Origin: Clostridiales bacterium | GTDB taxonomy: Bacteria > Bacillota > Clostridia > Lachnospirales > Lachnospiraceae | Direction of reading: 5' to 3' | DNA: 64,000 bases | Assembly: GCA_021199255.1 (NCBI GenBank) | Contig: JAJQIK010000038.1 | Coordinates: 1-64,000, forward strand | Part shown: positions 61,693 through 64,000 of the stretch, piece after piece | How positions within the stretch are numbered: the stretch's first letter is position 1 | Layout of the letters: each line of letters opens with the position of its first letter | Notes under the pieces: generated by a model | The model's input: only the letters and a program-made list of their open reading frames with translations | What the model was told of the DNA's origin: nothing | Databases searched by the model: none | Made by a program: the position numbers and the translations under genes

Positions 61693-62820
61693 CTATTCCG
61701 TACCGGTTTTTGTATACTCTTCCGTGCCCTGCGCAGCGTCCGGCGTTCCTGTGCCCTCCACGCCGTGCTTTAACAGAAATTGTCTCCACATTTCATAATG
61801 CTGGGCATACAGATGCACGCCGTCAAAGGTATAATCTTCCTTCAGGAACCCGTCTTCGTCTGTAAACAGCGGATTGCTGTCCAGATAAAAAATATCGGTT
61901 CCGTTTGCCAGCGTAGCGGAGGCGGCGTTCTTATCATTGATATTGATATTGTTGAACTCTGACTCCAGATCATCTTTCTCCCTGCTCACGTGCAGATTCG
62001 CCATAATATATATGACGGCCTCCGGCTGCCATTGCCGAATCTGCTCCACCACCTCGCGGTACTGTTCCAGATACATCTGGGTATTGCCATATCCCAGCTC
62101 ATTCATACCGAGCATCAGATAGATTTTACCATATTGTTTCTCCCGCAGCACCTGATTTAAATTTACTTTTTTGCCCGTCCTTTGCTCGGTAACTCCTTCC
62201 TCCCCTAAAATCTTAAAGATCGTCATTCCGTTTTCGCAATAAAAGTCCGCGCCGTCCAGTCCCGCGTAATCTGATATGCCAAGCGTTCTGGAATCCCCAA
62301 GGAATGCCGCGTCGTTAAAATAACTGGTGTTTTCTATCGTATAAGCATACTCTGTGGTCATGGCCACCCTGCCCGCGTCGGAATAATATGGGGAATCGGT
62401 CTGCCGGGGTTCATAAGAGACAAATCGGGTTATCCCCGTCCGCGCCGCGGAGGAAGCCTGCCGGACTTCACCGTTTTGCGCCTCACCCTCTGATGCGGCT
62501 TTCTCTATCTCACCCTCTGATGCCAGCTCCCCTGTCTCGCCTTCTGATGCCAGCTCTCCTGTCTCCTCCTCTGAGATAAATCCCTCCGGCACAAGCGCCC
62601 CTCCGTCGGCTTCAACCGCCTCGGCGGCAATTTTCCAGCCTGCGGGAAGAATGGCGCTGGCAAGCTCATCTGAGCACAGCATTGCCCCAAGGACAGTAAC
62701 GACCAGCAAAAGCAAATAAGGGCAGCGATACAAAGCTTCTTTTTTTATATCCTTTCCCGCTATGCCGTTTTCTATGTTTTCCTCTATATCTTTCTCTATG
62801 TCTTTCTCTGTCGTATTCAT
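61693..62820 (-). CDS. Membrane-anchored SGNH/GDSL hydrolase-like protein
   Basis: A 375-residue protein with one N-terminal membrane helix (about residues 32-52, CPYLLLLVVTVLGAML). A low-complexity acidic stretch follows (about 75-120) with imperfect 10-residue repeats GELASEGE(T/I). The SGNH domain has FLGDSRTLG (block I Ser), LMLGMNELGYG (block III Asn) and DGVHL (block V Asp-His). With the MBOAT gene 72 bp upstream it forms the AlgI/AlgX-like pair that moves acyl groups across the membrane onto extracellular polymers. A 30-nt DNA repeat at about 62505-62590 underlies the peptide repeats. Confidence 0.8.
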   Translation of the reverse strand: MNTTEKDIEKDIEENIENGIAGKDIKKEALYRCPYLLLLVVTVLGAMLCSDELASAILPAGWKIAAEAVEADGGALVPEGFISEEETGELASEGETGELASEGEIEKAASEGEAQNGEVRQASSAARTGITRFVSYEPRQTDSPYYSDAGRVAMTTEYAYTIENTSYFNDAAFLGDSRTLGISDYAGLDGADFYCENGMTIFKILGEEGVTEQRTGKKVNLNQVLREKQYGKIYLMLGMNELGYGNTQMYLEQYREVVEQIRQWQPEAVIYIMANLHVSREKDDLESEFNNININDKNAASATLANGTDIFYLDSNPLFTDEDGFLKEDYTFDGVHLYAQHYEMWRQFLLKHGVEGTGTPDAAQGTEEYTKTGTE

Positions 62821-62892
62821 CGAATGTTTCCCTGCCGTTTTATCTGTTGCACGGTACTTGCGAAGCCTGTTCTTAGCTGTGGGACTGCGCAG

Positions 62893-64000
62893 TTAGAATC
62901 TGAAATACAGAAACGGATTGCTGCTCCCTGCTATCAGTTCCCGGACGGACAGCCAGAAGATCAGGAGCAGAATCAGCAGGCCAAACCATCTGTCCTTCCA
63001 TTTATGATACCATCTTACGGGATAGGGCGTGGCAAACAGGACGCAGGCTGCCAGCAGTATACCATATTCCCGCAGATATCTCATCACCTGCGCCGTTCCC
63101 ACCATGGCTCCGCCGCTATGTATGCCAAGCATATTCCCCAGATAAGCTCCAAGCTGCTCCCAGTCCGTAACGGCAAAGATCACCCATGTCACGGGGATTA
63201 ATACCAACGTATATACATGGCCGAGTATTTTCGTCCGCTCCAGCCGCCTGCCCAGCCCCAGCTTCTCTATCGCCAACAGCAGGAAAAAGGAAACGCCCCA
63301 CAGCACGAAATTCCATGCGGCTCCATGCCAAAGCCCGGTAAGCGTCCATACTGCCAACAGATTACAGAGGGTTCTGACCCGACCCTTCCGATTGCCTCCC
63401 AGGGGGATATAGACATATTCCTTAAACCAGCTTCCCAAGGTCATATGCCATCTGCGCCAGAAATCCGAAATGGATTTAGAAGCGTAGGGATTCTCAAAGT
63501 TGCGGGGAAGCCTGAAGCCAATCATTCTTCCCAGTCCCATGGCCATCACGGAGTATCCCCAGAAATCGAAATAAATCTGAAAGGAATAGGCGGCGGCGCC
63601 AAGCCATGCCGCCGCCGGACTCAGATTGCCCGCCCCCGCCGTCATCATCGTATCCCACAGCGTACCGATCTGGTTGGCCAGCAATACCTTAAGCCCCAAC
63701 CCCGCCGTAAATAGCTTCAGGCCGTTTTCCAAGTCCCCGGCCTGCACGCGCCGTTCCCGCATCTGCTCTTTAATCTCTCCATACCGCACAATCGGCCCGG
63801 CCACAAGCTGCGGGAACATACTCACATATGCGGCAAATTCAATCGGCCCCGGCGGCTGCTTAATGGTTCCCCGATAACAGTCTATCTGACAGGAAATCAT
63901 CTGAAACATATAAAAGCTGATTCCCAGCGGAAGAGCCAGCGATAACAGCGGCGCATATTCCCGCCCTGCCAGCCTGTTGATCGTGCCCGCAGCGAAATCC
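62893..64000 (-). CDS. MBOAT-family O-acyltransferase (AlgI/DltB-like), partial
   Basis: The 3' part of a polytopic membrane acyltransferase; the frame runs past the right edge, so the start is not in the window. The last 30 codons before the edge read LAGREYAPLLSLALPLGISFYMF, which belongs to the family and shows the ATG at 63909 is internal. The AlgI signature SISDFWRRWHMTLGSWFKEYVYIPLGGNR and the catalytic-His motif LTGLWHGAAWNFVLWG are present. It takes acyl groups from a cytosolic donor to an external polymer, probably with the adjacent SGNH protein. Confidence 0.92.
   Translation of the reverse strand, partial: DFAAGTINRLAGREYAPLLSLALPLGISFYMFQMISCQIDCYRGTIKQPPGPIEFAAYVSMFPQLVAGPIVRYGEIKEQMRERRVQAGDLENGLKLFTAGLGLKVLLANQIGTLWDTMMTAGAGNLSPAAAWLGAAAYSFQIYFDFWGYSVMAMGLGRMIGFRLPRNFENPYASKSISDFWRRWHMTLGSWFKEYVYIPLGGNRKGRVRTLCNLLAVWTLTGLWHGAAWNFVLWGVSFFLLLAIEKLGLGRRLERTKILGHVYTLVLIPVTWVIFAVTDWEQLGAYLGNMLGIHSGGAMVGTAQVMRYLREYGILLAACVLFATPYPVRWYHKWKDRWFGLLILLLIFWLSVRELIAGSSNPFLYFRF

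Overview
The window looks like a chromosomal segment of an anaerobic gut-type Firmicute, most likely Lachnospiraceae (Clostridium cluster XIVa). This rests on the era/YqzL-like/recO order, a DUF6472 cysteine-rich small protein, a biotin-dependent sodium-pump decarboxylase operon, a two-domain 2-hydroxyacyl-CoA dehydratase activase, class II glycyl-tRNA synthetase followed by alaS, and strong GGAGG-type ribosome sites. No rRNA, tRNA or CRISPR array was seen.

Layout. 0-3 kb: flavoprotein, RpiR regulator and an apparently self-regulated TetR regulator, all on the minus strand. 3-8.4 kb: a five-gene minus-strand operon for a membrane sodium-pumping decarboxylase (acyl-CoA-type carboxyltransferase, gamma-like lipoprotein, biotin carrier, beta subunit, oxaloacetate-type carboxyltransferase). 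8.5-13.6 kb: two penicillin-binding carboxypeptidases, scpB, scpA and a metallophosphoesterase. 13.6-24.6 kb: rpsU with its own promoter and terminator, then a tightly packed run reading M16C protease, DUF4349 lipoprotein, era, YqzL-like, recO, lipoprotein, glyQS, alaS. 24.6-25.1 kb: a RelB/DinJ antitoxin with a consensus promoter and a truncated YoeB-like toxin.

25.1-46.4 kb is a minus-strand surface-glycan locus that begins with csrA and ends with genes for a CDP-activated polyol phosphate (cytidylyltransferase, polyol-phosphate dehydrogenase, ribulose-phosphate-epimerase-like protein) and a TagB/TagF-type polymerase. Between lie glycosyltransferases of several families, a WcbI-like protein, FkbM methyltransferases, a deacetylase-like protein and an asparagine synthetase. 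The middle part (about 33-45 kb) is visibly A+T-richer, and it carries recombination scars, a frameshifted methyltransferase with a G6 tract and a chimeric gene. Eight proteins here share one Rossmann-like GxG module attached to different catalytic domains. Because csrA heads the locus, flagellin glycosylation is an attractive but unproven role; a teichoic-acid-like wall or capsule polymer is the alternative.

46.4-50.3 kb: upstream of csrA are two 26-bp imperfect palindromes in inverted orientation, each two 12-bp half-sites around a GT/AC centre, flanking about 157 bp that contain a promoter-like sequence. A Hin/Pin-type serine recombinase is encoded about 1.6 kb away between two DUF4143 ATPase genes. 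This is a candidate invertible promoter switch for the csrA-glycan operon and is the most interesting feature of the window.

50.6-64 kb: a three-gene operon of unclear function (rhomboid-fold membrane protein with zinc-ribbon tail, degenerate sigma-70-like protein, unknown), the 1412-residue dehydratase activase, DUF6472 and its partner, metA, ligA, an RluF-type pseudouridine synthase, and an SGNH/MBOAT O-acetylation pair that runs off the right edge.
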